Notes: generated by a model not told the origin, from the letters alone. DNA of 64,000 bases from Candidatus Zhuqueibacterota bacterium (GCA_022616415.1 JAKEEU010000134.1:1-64000), one strand, 5' to 3'. Shown: positions 24,168-34,160, counted from the stretch's first letter. A program made the numbers and translations.

Positions 24168-26258
24168 TTGTTTCACCCTGAAACACTGTCTCATGATTGC
24201 TCATTTTTAGGCATGCTTATGCGAGTAAATGGAAAAGCCGCAACGATCCGCGACTTTTTGACCGGGCTGATCAAAGGCAAGCCCGAGCCGGGAGTTTTGC
24301 CCAGGCCGGTTTTGGACAAAAATTTTCAATCCAACGTCAAAGGCTTGTTTATCATCGGTGATCTGGCCGGCGCGCCGCTGATCAAGACCGCAGCGGAGCA
24401 GGGAACTTTGGTCATCAATCATCTGGCGTTGAGTGGGAATGGGAAAAATGCAGATGGGGGGAATTACGATGTCGTCATTGCCGGAGCTGGTGCGGCGGGT
24501 CTTTCCGCGGCTTTTGCAGCGCAGGAGAAAGATTTGAAATACATACTTCTCGAGCAAGGTGAAATTGCGAACACCATCGGCATCTTCCCGCGCGGCAAAA
24601 TCATCTATGGCGAGCCGGTGAATCAGCCGATGAATGCGCCGCTGTGGTTGCCAGCCAAGAGCACGAAAGAAGAGTTGCTGGGAAACTGGAGCGATCAGGT
24701 ACAGAAAACGGGGTTGAACGTTCGTACAAATGAATCACTGAAGAAGATTGAAAAGAACGGCGTGTTCACGATTCATACTGACAAAGGAAAATACCAAGCC
24801 AAGAACGTCGTCCTCGCCATCGGCAAATTCGGCAACCCGCGGCGGCTGAACGTGCCGGGAGAAAACAAGCGCAAAGTCTCCAACTATCTCAACAATCCGG
24901 AGGAGTTTCGCGGCAAGAAAATCATCGTCGTAGGCGGCGGCAATGTGGCCGCGGAAGCGGTGCTGGCGCTCTTCGCGCACAACGAGGTGACGATGCTGGT
25001 GTGGGAAAAGGAATTCATTTTTCCAAACCGCGAGTACGTCGAACGCATGTTGCAGGCGAGGCAGCAAGGCAAGCTGACGATCCACTTCAACGCGGTCTCC
25101 AAAGAAATCACCGACGACAAGGTGATTTTCGAGCGCAGCGGGCAACGCATGGAGGTTGCCAACGATCACGTCTTCGTGATGATCGGCCAGGAGTTGCCGA
25201 CAAAATTTTTCAAAGATACCGGTATCAAGCTCGAAGCGCAATGGGAGGTGAGCCGGTGGCTGATGCTGGCGCTGTCGTTCGTGATCGTTTATTCCATCTA
25301 TGCGATCAAAGGCTATTTCTGGCCGTTCAATTTGCTGCCGCAAGAGACCTATCAGCTTTGGGGGGTGTCGCCGAGCTTTTGGTACGGCACGGTCTACACG
25401 CTGCTCATGCTCGGTTTCGGCATTCCGGCGATGATCAAATGGGGCAAGAACAACAAATACCAGCGCTATCGTTTTCTCTCGCTCATCAGCGTGCAAGTCG
25501 TCTTGCTCTACGCGCTGCCGGAGTTGATTTATCATCTCGCCTTCAACGACCCGAACTATTGGCGCTGGTATGGTTTGACATTCGCGTGGCCGCTGTTCTT
25601 CAACACGTTCTTCGACAACCCGCCGCTCTTTTTTGTGATTTGGGGCATCTTTCTGGCGTTCGTGGCGATGCCGATTTTCGTGCGCTATCACGGCAAGCGT
25701 TACTGCACGTGGATTTGCTCCTGCGGCGGGCTGGCCGAGACGTTCGGCGACCGCTGGCGCCATCTCGCGCCGAAAGGCGTGCGCGCGCGGCGGTGGGAAA
25801 TCATGAACTGGCCGATTCTCATCGCCTCCGCCGGCATCACGCTGCTGATCGTGCTCGACGTTAAAAATTTTCTCATCGAACCGTGGAAGCTGAAAAGCTG
25901 GTACAGCCTTTTTGCCGACACATGGCTGGTGGGCATCATCGCGATTACGCTCTATCCGTTTTTTGGCGGGAAAGTGTGGTGCCGTTACTGGTGCCCGCTG
26001 GCGAAATACATGGAGCTGCTCTCGCACTGGTTCGGCAAAGTCAAAATCACCAGCAACGACAAGTGCATCCAATGCGGCGAATGCTCGCGCTACTGCGAAG
26101 TCGGCATCAACGTCATGCAATTCGCCAAGAACCAGCAGGAGTTTTCCAACAAAAACACCTCGTGCATCCAGTGCGGCATTTGCATTGCGGTGTGCCCGAT
26201 GGAGGTGCTGAAGTTTGGGGAGCAGGGAAAAACGTTGAAGATAAAGTTATCTGTTTAA
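24168..26258 (+). CDS. Fused flavin oxidoreductase / membrane / NapH-type polyferredoxin protein
   Basis: Up to 696 residues (start may be 24213 or 24219). In order: a 70-residue segment like the C-terminal end of a thioredoxin-reductase-type flavoprotein (NVKGLFIIGDLAGAPLIKTA); an FAD domain (VVIAGAGAAGLSAAFAAQ); an NAD(P) domain (KKIIVVGGGNVAAEAVLALF); five to seven membrane helices; NapH/CcoG-like cysteine motifs (CTWICSCGG, WCRYWCPLAKYMEL); and two [4Fe-4S] motifs (CIQCGECSRYC, CIQCGICIAVCP). It probably passes electrons between NAD(P)H, flavin and a membrane or quinone acceptor. The misplaced flavoprotein segment at the front is odd and suggests permutation or remnant fusion. Confidence 0.8.
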   Translation: MFHPETLSHDCSFLGMLMRVNGKAATIRDFLTGLIKGKPEPGVLPRPVLDKNFQSNVKGLFIIGDLAGAPLIKTAAEQGTLVINHLALSGNGKNADGGNYDVVIAGAGAAGLSAAFAAQEKDLKYILLEQGEIANTIGIFPRGKIIYGEPVNQPMNAPLWLPAKSTKEELLGNWSDQVQKTGLNVRTNESLKKIEKNGVFTIHTDKGKYQAKNVVLAIGKFGNPRRLNVPGENKRKVSNYLNNPEEFRGKKIIVVGGGNVAAEAVLALFAHNEVTMLVWEKEFIFPNREYVERMLQARQQGKLTIHFNAVSKEITDDKVIFERSGQRMEVANDHVFVMIGQELPTKFFKDTGIKLEAQWEVSRWLMLALSFVIVYSIYAIKGYFWPFNLLPQETYQLWGVSPSFWYGTVYTLLMLGFGIPAMIKWGKNNKYQRYRFLSLISVQVVLLYALPELIYHLAFNDPNYWRWYGLTFAWPLFFNTFFDNPPLFFVIWGIFLAFVAMPIFVRYHGKRYCTWICSCGGLAETFGDRWRHLAPKGVRARRWEIMNWPILIASAGITLLIVLDVKNFLIEPWKLKSWYSLFADTWLVGIIAITLYPFFGGKVWCRYWCPLAKYMELLSHWFGKVKITSNDKCIQCGECSRYCEVGINVMQFAKNQQEFSNKNTSCIQCGICIAVCPMEVLKFGEQGKTLKIKLSV

Positions 26259-26278
26259 CGCCGTAATAGGATAAACTT

Positions 26279-27091
26279 ATGCGCATCGGCTTTGTGACGG
26301 ATGAAATCAGCAGCAATGTTCGCGAGGCAATCGAGCTTGGCGCGAGTTGGGGCATTATGGATTACGAGCTGCGGGTCGTTGGAGATACGCGGGTTCCGGC
26401 GATAACGCCGGCGGCGGTGGACGAGCTGTTACAGCTTAAAAATAAATTTGGCATTCGCTACACCGCGCTGTCGCCGGGTACATGCAAAGGCACGATCGAT
26501 GACGTGGCAAAGTTGGATCAAGAGTTTAATGAGACGATGCCGTCGACTTTTGCATTGGCAAAGAAACTCGGGGTTCCCCTGGTGATCGTTTTTGGATTTC
26601 AACGTCTGCCCCAGCAGCCGGACAGTTTTGAGCCGCAAGCCGTCGAAGCCTTTCGCCAAATCGCAGCAGCCGCGGAAAAAGAAGGCTTGATGCTCGCCAT
26701 CGAAAATGAGCCGGGGTTTTGGTGTGACACGGGCCGCAACACCGCGCGGATCATCGCGGCGGTCAATTCACCTTTTTTACGCGCCAATTGGGATCCGGCC
26801 AATGCGCTCGGCACTGATGAAACACCTTATCCGGTTGGCTACGAAGCCATCAAAAAATGGATCGTGAACGTGCACGTCAAAGACACGATTAAAAGCTCGT
26901 TGCTGGCCTGCGTGCCGATTGGCGAGGGCAAGGTTGATTGGAAAGGACAAATCGCGGCGCTGGTGCGGGATTGTCTCGTCGAGCACGTGACGATTGAAAC
27001 CCACTGCCTGCCGTTGATCGAAAATTCACAAAAGAATTTGCAGTGGCTGCGGCTGCGGTTGAGGAAACTGGACGCCCTGGATGAGTTATAG
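26279..27091 (+). CDS. Sugar phosphate isomerase/epimerase (TIM barrel)
   Basis: 270 residues, AGGA upstream of ATG 26279. AP-endonuclease-2-type TIM-barrel motifs: GMLAIENEPG-like (LMLAIENEPGFWCD), FLRANWDPANAL, and NVHVKDTIKS, giving the Glu/Asp/His metal ligands of the xylose-isomerase-like superfamily. Cytosolic. It follows the oxidoreductase gene by 20 bases but functional linkage is unclear; it is one of two such enzymes in the window. Confidence 0.85.
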   Translation: MRIGFVTDEISSNVREAIELGASWGIMDYELRVVGDTRVPAITPAAVDELLQLKNKFGIRYTALSPGTCKGTIDDVAKLDQEFNETMPSTFALAKKLGVPLVIVFGFQRLPQQPDSFEPQAVEAFRQIAAAAEKEGLMLAIENEPGFWCDTGRNTARIIAAVNSPFLRANWDPANALGTDETPYPVGYEAIKKWIVNVHVKDTIKSSLLACVPIGEGKVDWKGQIAALVRDCLVEHVTIETHCLPLIENSQKNLQWLRLRLRKLDALDEL

Positions 27092-27129
27092 TGTTACCTG
27101 AAAAACTATCATGACCGCGAAGATTTTGA

Positions 27130-27193
27130 AAGGCAGAATAATGGTTTGGCAGAATGATTAAAAAATTATTCTGCCAAATAATCATTCTGCCTT
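27130..27193. repeat. Double-word palindrome (GGCAGAAT)
   Basis: GGCAGAAT at 27132-27139 and 27148-27155, inverted as ATTCTGCC at 27168-27175 and 27184-27191. The spacing of words is the same on both sides, so two alternative or nested stems are possible. It has the same plan as the GGCAAAAC family with a different word. It lies between convergent genes and may end transcription of both. Confidence 0.9.
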
Positions 27194-27194
27194 G

Positions 27195-28433
27195 TTACGG
27201 CAAATCAATCTCAAAATCCGAGTGTAGTTTATTGACATGCAGCAATTGCATGCTGAAGTCCGTGCGGATGATCCCCTTGACTTCAAACAGGGCTTCGAAA
27301 TGCCCCAAAGCGACGAGATCGCTAAATTCTCTTAGATGCTCGGGATTCGTAAAATACCTGACGGTCGAGATATTGCCAAAATCGTGCTCGGATATGAAGA
27401 AAAGAAAGACGTTGCCGCTGTAGCCGAAAACTTTGACCACCATCACATAATCGTTTCGCGCTTTGGTTTCCGGGTTCGTTACCCAGGAGTAGGTATACAC
27501 CTTGTTGGAATCCTGCAGAAAATACGTCAACAGGCTGCCGCCTTTTTGCGGCGAATATTTGAAATTGAGATTGCGCGTGACGGTTTTCATAATTTGAAGC
27601 GCTTTGTATGGCCCCAGGTAAATGATATTGTGCTTTTGCAAATCTTCCAGTTGCACTTCGGAGGCCAGCTTCAGCTCGACCGCTTTGTTGTGGCGCACGA
27701 ACGAGGGAAGCAGGTAAGACAAGCACCAGGGAATGTGCTCTTCGAGATAAGTGTGATAGGTCTTGGCGATTTTTTTTTGCAAGGCCGGGCGCCTGGCAAT
27801 AAAAGCTTCCAGATCATCGTCCGAGTTGATTTCGATGTCGCGGATGTAGTTTTGCCTGCCGGAATCGATCGGCATGGCAAAGAAATAATAATCGCCGAGC
27901 ACGATCAGTGTTTTCAAATTATTGGAAAACAAAGCGCCCCAAATCGGATCGTTTTTGGAGATAAAACTGAAGGAATGACCTCGGGATAGTTGATTTCGCC
28001 ACAGGTAAATGACAAAAATGATGCCGGCCAAAACGAGCAGGCCGTAAATCAGAGCGGGCCATTTTCGCGAGAGGCCGGGGCGGATCTTTTTTAAATCTTT
28101 GGCCTGTATGAATTCGACATTGTAATGGCCTTTGGGGATCGTGAGCTTTATTTCATCGTCCCTGCCTTTGGTGAGATAATAATGATCCAGTTTTTTCCTG
28201 AGATTGCTGATGTAGGCGCGCACGCTCGAATCGACGGCGGGATCGAAAGCCGTGTCTTTGCTGAAAAATTCAACGGCAACGGTCGATTCTTTGAGCATCT
28301 CCCCGTTTATCGAAGCACGAACCAAATAGCGCAACAATTCCTGGTACTTCTGCGCCTGCCGGAAATCCTCGCTTTCTAAAATCTCGTCAAGTATCCTCTG
28401 CTTCGCGCTCTCGGCTATTTCATTATGATTCAT
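27195..28433 (-). CDS. Membrane-anchored winged-helix transcription regulator
   Basis: About 412 residues (ATG 28433; GTG 28436 just before). The N-terminal 110 residues carry a winged-helix domain with LLRYLVRASINGEMLKESTV, FDPAVDSSVRAYISNLRKKL and IPKGHYNVEF, a pattern known from CadC/OmpR-like one-component regulators in several uncultured phyla. One membrane segment follows (WPALIYGLLVLAGIIFVIYL), then a 270-residue extracytoplasmic domain I do not recognise. It lies upstream of and divergent from the TonB receptor gene, so it may sense the glycan or its products. Confidence 0.8.
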   Translation of the reverse strand: MNHNEIAESAKQRILDEILESEDFRQAQKYQELLRYLVRASINGEMLKESTVAVEFFSKDTAFDPAVDSSVRAYISNLRKKLDHYYLTKGRDDEIKLTIPKGHYNVEFIQAKDLKKIRPGLSRKWPALIYGLLVLAGIIFVIYLWRNQLSRGHSFSFISKNDPIWGALFSNNLKTLIVLGDYYFFAMPIDSGRQNYIRDIEINSDDDLEAFIARRPALQKKIAKTYHTYLEEHIPWCLSYLLPSFVRHNKAVELKLASEVQLEDLQKHNIIYLGPYKALQIMKTVTRNLNFKYSPQKGGSLLTYFLQDSNKVYTYSWVTNPETKARNDYVMVVKVFGYSGNVFLFFISEHDFGNISTVRYFTNPEHLREFSDLVALGHFEALFEVKGIIRTDFSMQLLHVNKLHSDFEIDLP

Positions 28434-28991
28434 CACCTAAACCCGGTTTGGATTCCAACAAGTAACGCTCCAGTTTTTGCTCATCAGTTCCCTCATGGTT
28501 TCACCTTCGTTGCTCTGATAAAAGCGTCCGACAACAGGGTAAATTAACGGGTAAATGTCAAAAATGCAATAACTTTTTTGGCAATATTAATTATGCAGTT
28601 AGGCCTGTTGGCCCACGTTGATTGCCGTTATTTACGGGCAATTGCTGGTTTTTCCCGTTTACTTTGGCTTTATTTCACACGTTTGATATTCAACTGATAT
28701 TCGACGCGCTGATTCACACCTCGGCAAGCGCTGCATATCGTTTTTTGTGCAGGATTTTCATCGACCCTTTCTAAGCGATTTCTTCCTAAACTTCGGCAGT
28801 TAAGAGCGCAATTAAGGATTCCGATTTGGCTCGAATTATTTCTTAAGGAAAGCTAAGATCTAGGAATTTCTCATCAGCAATCGGCCGTATTACCGAAGTC
28901 AGACTCCCTAACTCAATTAAGAAAATTTTTGTGGACGCTGTTCTTTGACGACGTTCTGCCCTTTCTGTTCCCCCTAAATTTTGGTAGTGTC
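28434..28991. other. Intergenic region upstream of the TonB receptor
   Basis: 558 bases with no supported gene, between the divergent membrane regulator and the receptor. AT-rich; probably contains the divergent promoters. No clear operator was recognised apart from the tandem repeat that follows. Confidence 0.5.
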
Positions 28992-29149
28992 AAAAGTTTT
29001 ATGGAAAAAAGGGAGCGCGGACTTTCTTGCCCGCAATTTGCGTGTGGATTAGAAAGTCCACACTCCCCTCAAAAGTTTTATGGAAAAGAGGGGGCGCGGA
29101 CTTTCTTGCCCGCGATTCGCGTATGGACTAGAAAGTCCACACTTCCCTC
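28992..29149. repeat. Two tandem 79-bp repeats, each with a hairpin
   Basis: Units 28992-29070 and 29071-29149 begin AAAAGTTTTATGGAAAA and are about 90 percent identical. Each contains GCGGACTTTCTTGCCCGC and, later, AGAAAGTCCACAC, so GGACTTTCT can pair with AGAAAGTCC. They end 11 bases before the ribosome-binding site of the TonB receptor gene and so lie in its 5' leader or promoter. Confidence 0.92.
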
Positions 29150-29172
29150 AAAACTTTTTCAAGGAGGGTTTT

Positions 29173-32136
29173 ATGAAGATGCACCTTTTCAAGACAGCTC
29201 TTTTTGTTGGCCTTATTCTTGGCGCTTGCGGATTTTATCCCGTCGTGGTGGCGGCTCCTCCCGGCGACATTGCAGGCGTTATAAAAGATGGGCAGACCGG
29301 CGATCCCCTCCCGGGGGCGAATGTCTATATCGTGGGCACGGCGATAGGCGCTGCCACGGATCTGAACGGACGTTACACGCTTAAAGCCGTACCTGCGGGC
29401 ACTTACACGCTGCGCGTCACCTATATCGGATACGAAACCAAAGAGGTCTCTCTCACCGTCGGCGCTGACGGCCAAGTAAATATGGATGTCTCGCTGGTGA
29501 GCACAATTTTGGAAAGCGATGTAGTGGTGGTGTCCGCCCAGCGCGAAGGACAGGTAGCGGCCATCAATCAGCAGTTGACGGCGGATGCATTGGTCAATAT
29601 TGTTTCTTCGGAAAAAATATTAGAAGTGCCGGATGCCAATGCCGCCGAATCTATCGCACGGCTGCCCGGAGTCTCAATTCAGCGTGATGGCGGCGAGGGC
29701 TCGCAAGTCGTTGTTCGCGGCTTGTCGCCCAAATACAGCAAAGTCACGATTGACGGCATTGAGATGGCGGCGACGTCGGAACTGAGTGGCGCAAGTGATC
29801 GACTGGGTTCGGGAAGGACCGACACAGAAACAAGATCTACCAACCTCAGTGCTATTTCTCAAGAAAACCTCAAAGGCATTGCGTTGTTTAAGGCGCCCAC
29901 CGCTGATATGGATGGCGATGCCATTGGCGGTACCGTCAATTTACAAACTGCCAGAGCGGAGGCAACACCGGAAAGGATAGCAAGAGGCTACGGCTCCTAC
30001 AACAGTCTGGAGAATGATTATGAACAGTACGATGTATTCGGCAAAATTAGCCAGCGTCTCTTGGGTGGCGGACTTGGACTGCAGCTTTCTGTGAATACGG
30101 AGCGGCGAAACCGAAGCTCGGATCTGTTCAACGGGAGCTACGAACCTGATTTTGGACGCGTGGATTCTACGACTGGCATATACCCGGTGAGGGTAACGAG
30201 CGCCGACATAGAAGACAGACTTGAGACCAGAAAACGGACAGGCGGTAGTTTGATTCTCGACTATAATGTCGGGGATGGCAATATCATGCTGACGAATTTC
30301 TACAGCAAAACGACACGAAGGATTCGCTCACGTCTACAGCAGGTTTCCACCTCAGGGGGCGGTCTTTTAAGAATTCAAGTTACTGACCGTGATTTAGAGC
30401 AAATGTTAAATACACTGCGGGGCGAACATCGTCTCTTCGGCCTGGATCTCAACTGGCTGGCAGCCCACTCTTATGCAAATTCGGAGATACCGTTTGAGCA
30501 TCGCCTGAACTTCACCGGTACGGTAACTGTGCCCTCACCTCTTGAGGTGAATCAAAATACAAGTGCTATCGATTGGTTTAATCAAGTCGAGGGCGCCCTC
30601 AGCCTCCCTCTAAATTTGGCGAATCCAGTTACCGACAAAGCGGATGAACGAAATTTTATCGGCCGTCTGGACCTCAGTCGCGACTTTACTTTGGATCAGA
30701 ACCTGGCCGGTATGATTAAATTAGGCGGCAAAATCAAACATCTGGATAGGACGCGCAGAAGGGTAAGGGGGCAGCTCTGGGCTTATCTCACTCTGCCATG
30801 GTCAGCAATGTCGTCAAACGACTTTCTTGATAATTCCTACACGCCGCATAATTTCCTTGATGGCGACGCCGATTTGGGTACGGTGCTGGATGTCGAGGCC
30901 AACCGGACATTTTATAACACCTACCGGCAAAGTACGGAATATGTGGTCAATGAGGCCTGGTCCGGAAATAACGACTATGACATCGATGAAAACCTCTATG
31001 CTGGTTATGTGATGGCCAAACTCAATTACAAGCAGTTGATAACGTTTGTGCCGGGCATTCGTTATGAAGCGGTGGATAATGATTACCTGGCACATGTTTT
31101 CATTGCCGAGTACGATACCCCTGGACCTCTGGTTCGTAAAGGACAAGATTTCCATGTTTTTGACACAACCAGCACTATCGCTTATCATGACTGGATGCCG
31201 ATGGTGCATTTAAAAGTCAAACCGCAGGATTGGTTTGACCTGCGGCTGTCGCTGACCCGCACCATTGCCCGGCCCGATTTTAATGATGTGATGCCGTTTC
31301 AGACTTTGACCACCAACCCGAATAGCTCCATTCGGATTGGCAATTCTGATATCGACCCGGTACGTGCCTGGAATTATGATGTGTACGCTTCCTTTTATAA
31401 CTCATTTTGGGGGCTGTTTACGGTTGGTTATTTTTATAAAGACCTGCAAGGGATACATACTGAATACAGAACATTTCTGGAAAGAGCAAGAGCGGATTCG
31501 CTCGAACAATTACTGGATTTGGATTTTGACAGGCTGGATTCTCAATATGGTTTCAGTGGCTTGTTTTACAACCAGACACTTACTGTGCCGCGAAATCTGG
31601 ACGCGCCCGGAGAAGTCGAAGGTGTCGAATTTGACGTTCAAACCAATTTCAGACATTGGCCGGTTCCCGGGCTGCTCAAAGGTTTCGTGCTGGGATTCAA
31701 CTACTCCATCATAAGGTCAAAGACCGCCGTGCGCGACTTCGAAACCAGGACGATTGCTCTCCCGGTGCCGCCATTTTTCAGGACAGAACGTTTCCCGGTT
31801 ACCCGTGAAATCCCGGTACCGGGTCAGGCCGACCGTTTGGCAAACCTCACTATTGGTTACGATACTGGCGGGTTTTCAGCAAGAGTGTCGATGTTCCATC
31901 AATCCGGAAGCTTGAACACGCCCGGGGTGCTCGAAGAACAAGATAGCTACGACGATGCTTTTACACGCTGGGACTTATCAATCAGGCAACGTATTACCAG
32001 CCGCTTGGACGCCTATTTCAACGTTGTCAACCTGACGGAAACACGCGATAGAACGTTTAGATTCAGGCCAGACAGGCCCACCCAACTGGCAGGTTTTGGC
32101 AGGACAGCGGATCTCGGAATTCAGTTTAGATTATAG
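29173..32136 (+). CDS. TonB-dependent outer-membrane receptor
   Basis: 987 residues from ATG 29173 (AAGGAGG upstream); the frame extends up to 29080 through the tandem repeat. Signal peptide (LFVGLILGACGFYPVVVAA), then a carboxypeptidase-regulatory-like domain (GVIKDGQTGDPLPGANVYIV), a plug with AESIARLPGVSIQRDGG and VVRGLSPKYSKVTIDGIEM, and a long beta barrel ending FGRTADLGIQFRL. It should import oligosaccharides across the outer membrane with TonB/ExbBD. No SusD lipoprotein follows; instead comes a secreted beta-helix protein. First gene of the glycan region. Confidence 0.93.
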   Translation: MKMHLFKTALFVGLILGACGFYPVVVAAPPGDIAGVIKDGQTGDPLPGANVYIVGTAIGAATDLNGRYTLKAVPAGTYTLRVTYIGYETKEVSLTVGADGQVNMDVSLVSTILESDVVVVSAQREGQVAAINQQLTADALVNIVSSEKILEVPDANAAESIARLPGVSIQRDGGEGSQVVVRGLSPKYSKVTIDGIEMAATSELSGASDRLGSGRTDTETRSTNLSAISQENLKGIALFKAPTADMDGDAIGGTVNLQTARAEATPERIARGYGSYNSLENDYEQYDVFGKISQRLLGGGLGLQLSVNTERRNRSSDLFNGSYEPDFGRVDSTTGIYPVRVTSADIEDRLETRKRTGGSLILDYNVGDGNIMLTNFYSKTTRRIRSRLQQVSTSGGGLLRIQVTDRDLEQMLNTLRGEHRLFGLDLNWLAAHSYANSEIPFEHRLNFTGTVTVPSPLEVNQNTSAIDWFNQVEGALSLPLNLANPVTDKADERNFIGRLDLSRDFTLDQNLAGMIKLGGKIKHLDRTRRRVRGQLWAYLTLPWSAMSSNDFLDNSYTPHNFLDGDADLGTVLDVEANRTFYNTYRQSTEYVVNEAWSGNNDYDIDENLYAGYVMAKLNYKQLITFVPGIRYEAVDNDYLAHVFIAEYDTPGPLVRKGQDFHVFDTTSTIAYHDWMPMVHLKVKPQDWFDLRLSLTRTIARPDFNDVMPFQTLTTNPNSSIRIGNSDIDPVRAWNYDVYASFYNSFWGLFTVGYFYKDLQGIHTEYRTFLERARADSLEQLLDLDFDRLDSQYGFSGLFYNQTLTVPRNLDAPGEVEGVEFDVQTNFRHWPVPGLLKGFVLGFNYSIIRSKTAVRDFETRTIALPVPPFFRTERFPVTREIPVPGQADRLANLTIGYDTGGFSARVSMFHQSGSLNTPGVLEEQDSYDDAFTRWDLSIRQRITSRLDAYFNVVNLTETRDRTFRFRPDRPTQLAGFGRTADLGIQFRL

Positions 32137-32274
32137 CGACGGAGATTATTGAATGGCTGCGAGATTCAATGGGTTTCTATTCCTTGGAGAGGAGGTGATA
32201 GGATATTCAACATTTTTTCGTTTTTTGTGAGTTTAATTCTGTGCAACAATTAACTTTAACTCGGAGGAAAACCC

Positions 32275-33858
32275 ATGAGAAAAATCTTTGCTACAAGCTT
32301 TATAGTGCTTGTGTTGTTATGCCAATTCGCTGCCGCTCAGCAGCAGATTAACGTTGCGCCTGGGCTGAACACCCTGGTCAACGCAGTGAATGCTGCCAAT
32401 GCCGGCGATGTTTTTATTCTGCGAAGGGATGCCGGATATCCACAGCAGGGCCGTATTGATGTTAATGTGCCCATAACCATAAAAGCCGAAGAGGGCACTG
32501 GCGCTCTGCCTGTCATTGTGATAGTAGCGAATCCCGATGGTAGCTTTTCGGGTGATAATTTCAGACTCTTTGCCAACCTTACCCTGCAGAATCTTGCTTT
32601 TAACGGCCTTCAATCGGAGGGGAACCGGACAGATCGTATCGGTTCAGTGTTTGATATGGGCGCAGACAATTTGCGGGCTGTGCTTGACGGTTGTACTTTT
32701 GTTGGTTACGGTGGCCGAACCCTGGAGCCCGGGAGAGATGGCGCCACCCTGATTGTTAGAAACTGCATTGAAACCGGAAACGGTCGCTCCAACAGAGTTG
32801 ACAACGGTCGCTTTATCGATTTCCGGGAGGCTAGGGCGGATACGCTCATATTGCAAAATAACACCCTTTTGAACTGCGCCGACAGATGGATTCGTCATAT
32901 GTTAGGGGATGCCAGCCTCGATTATGCATTCATCGATCACAATACTTTCATGAACGGTACTGGATATCGTCCCAGTTTTCAGTTCCGCAATGTGAGAGAA
33001 TTGTATTTTATCAACAACATCGTCGTCAATCCATCAATACTTGGCACCACACCGGCAGGGGTTAGAAAGGGCGAACTTGAGTATAGAGATACTGAAGATG
33101 TGTGTACCTTTACTATTGCGGGGACCGATAGTGTCAATACCTCTATTGTCATGCGGAACAATAATGTGTGGAGAGACTCCAGAATCGACGACATTCTCGG
33201 TGATTTTGATTTGGCTAACGGGGATTCAGTGGCAATAGCACCGCTCTTCAATCCAGCCTTTGAATCAAGAATTGATGTTGCAACGGCTATTTTTACTGAG
33301 GTGTTGACCTTTAGCCACAGCCCTACGATCGACAGCCTTTTGCCGGAACTGGAATTCTATGTGAGCGGTGCCGGTGGGTATTCACACAGTGCATTTATCT
33401 TTCGTACCGACGAGTACGCTCTCGGTCTTGACATGAGTTACGGCACTTCTGCTCGATCATACACAGAAGCTGCTGGTGGTTTTCCACTGGGTGATTTAAA
33501 CTGGTACCCCGACAAGAAACAGGAATGGAGAGCCGCCGGCATGCCGACCAGCGTTGCAGAATCGAATCCAGGAACGCCAAATACTTTTGAATTGGCGCAA
33601 AACTATCCGAATCCATTCAACCCCGAAACCAAAATCACCTACAAGCTCGCCAAGACGGTGAAAGTTTCATTGGATATCTACAACGCGCTGGGACAAAAAG
33701 TGCGAACGCTCGTGCAAGCGAGCCAGCCCGCCGGAAGCTACGATGTGACGTGGAATGGGCGCAATGACCTCGGGGCTGCGGTTCCAACCGGCGTTTATTT
33801 CTACCGCTTGCAAGCCGGCTCGCAAACGACGATGAAGAAAATGGTATTGCTGAAATAA
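32275..33858 (+). CDS. Secreted beta-helix protein with C-terminal sorting domain
   Basis: 527 residues; GGAGG upstream of ATG 32275. Signal peptide (FIVLVLLCQFAAAQ). Residues 30-330 have the repetitive short strands of a right-handed parallel beta helix (FANLTLQNLAFNGL; LILQNNTLLNCADRW; ELYFINNIVVN), as in chondroitinase-B/pectate-lyase-like proteins. The last 90 residues are a FlgD-like/Por sorting domain (LAQNYPNPFNPETKITYKLA, ending VLLK), so it is likely exported through a type IX-like route and held at the surface. It may bind or cleave polysaccharide; no catalytic residues were identified. Confidence 0.8.
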   Translation: MRKIFATSFIVLVLLCQFAAAQQQINVAPGLNTLVNAVNAANAGDVFILRRDAGYPQQGRIDVNVPITIKAEEGTGALPVIVIVANPDGSFSGDNFRLFANLTLQNLAFNGLQSEGNRTDRIGSVFDMGADNLRAVLDGCTFVGYGGRTLEPGRDGATLIVRNCIETGNGRSNRVDNGRFIDFREARADTLILQNNTLLNCADRWIRHMLGDASLDYAFIDHNTFMNGTGYRPSFQFRNVRELYFINNIVVNPSILGTTPAGVRKGELEYRDTEDVCTFTIAGTDSVNTSIVMRNNNVWRDSRIDDILGDFDLANGDSVAIAPLFNPAFESRIDVATAIFTEVLTFSHSPTIDSLLPELEFYVSGAGGYSHSAFIFRTDEYALGLDMSYGTSARSYTEAAGGFPLGDLNWYPDKKQEWRAAGMPTSVAESNPGTPNTFELAQNYPNPFNPETKITYKLAKTVKVSLDIYNALGQKVRTLVQASQPAGSYDVTWNGRNDLGAAVPTGVYFYRLQAGSQTTMKKMVLLK

Positions 33859-34034
33859 GGTCGAGGTCGAAAGTCCGAAGTCCGAGGTCAATTCGCCTAA
33901 TTGGAATAAGTGAGAGTGTTTTGGCCTTATTGCCTCATTTATTTGTTTTTTCGAATAAGGATGAGTTTTCTCAAAAGGCGGGAATGAATTAACCAATTAA
34001 CTTTTTGGGTTGTTTGTTCTCGCCTTTTATTTCT

Positions 34035-34135
34035 GAGTCATTCGTAAAAAGTCGTAACCCAGACCGCCGGTCTGGAAAATTACGCACGATCCAGTCGGGC
34101 CGACTGGGTTACGGTCACTTTTTACGAGTGATTCA
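34035..34135. repeat. Palindromic double hairpin (GTAACCCAG type)
   Basis: Outer arms GTCGTAACCCAG and CTGGGTTACG flank two inner hairpins, CCAGACC-GCC-GGTCTGG and CCAGTCGG-G-CCGACTGG. The 302-base gap 33859-34160 holds no other feature. A half copy lies at 19853-19875. The open frame of the downstream cupin runs back through this element. Confidence 0.85.
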
Positions 34136-34160
34136 TTTCTACAAATGGATTAATGACGGT

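Noticed and set aside
28992..29149. CRISPR-like array
   Set aside because: Only two adjacent copies without spacers; a tandem duplication.
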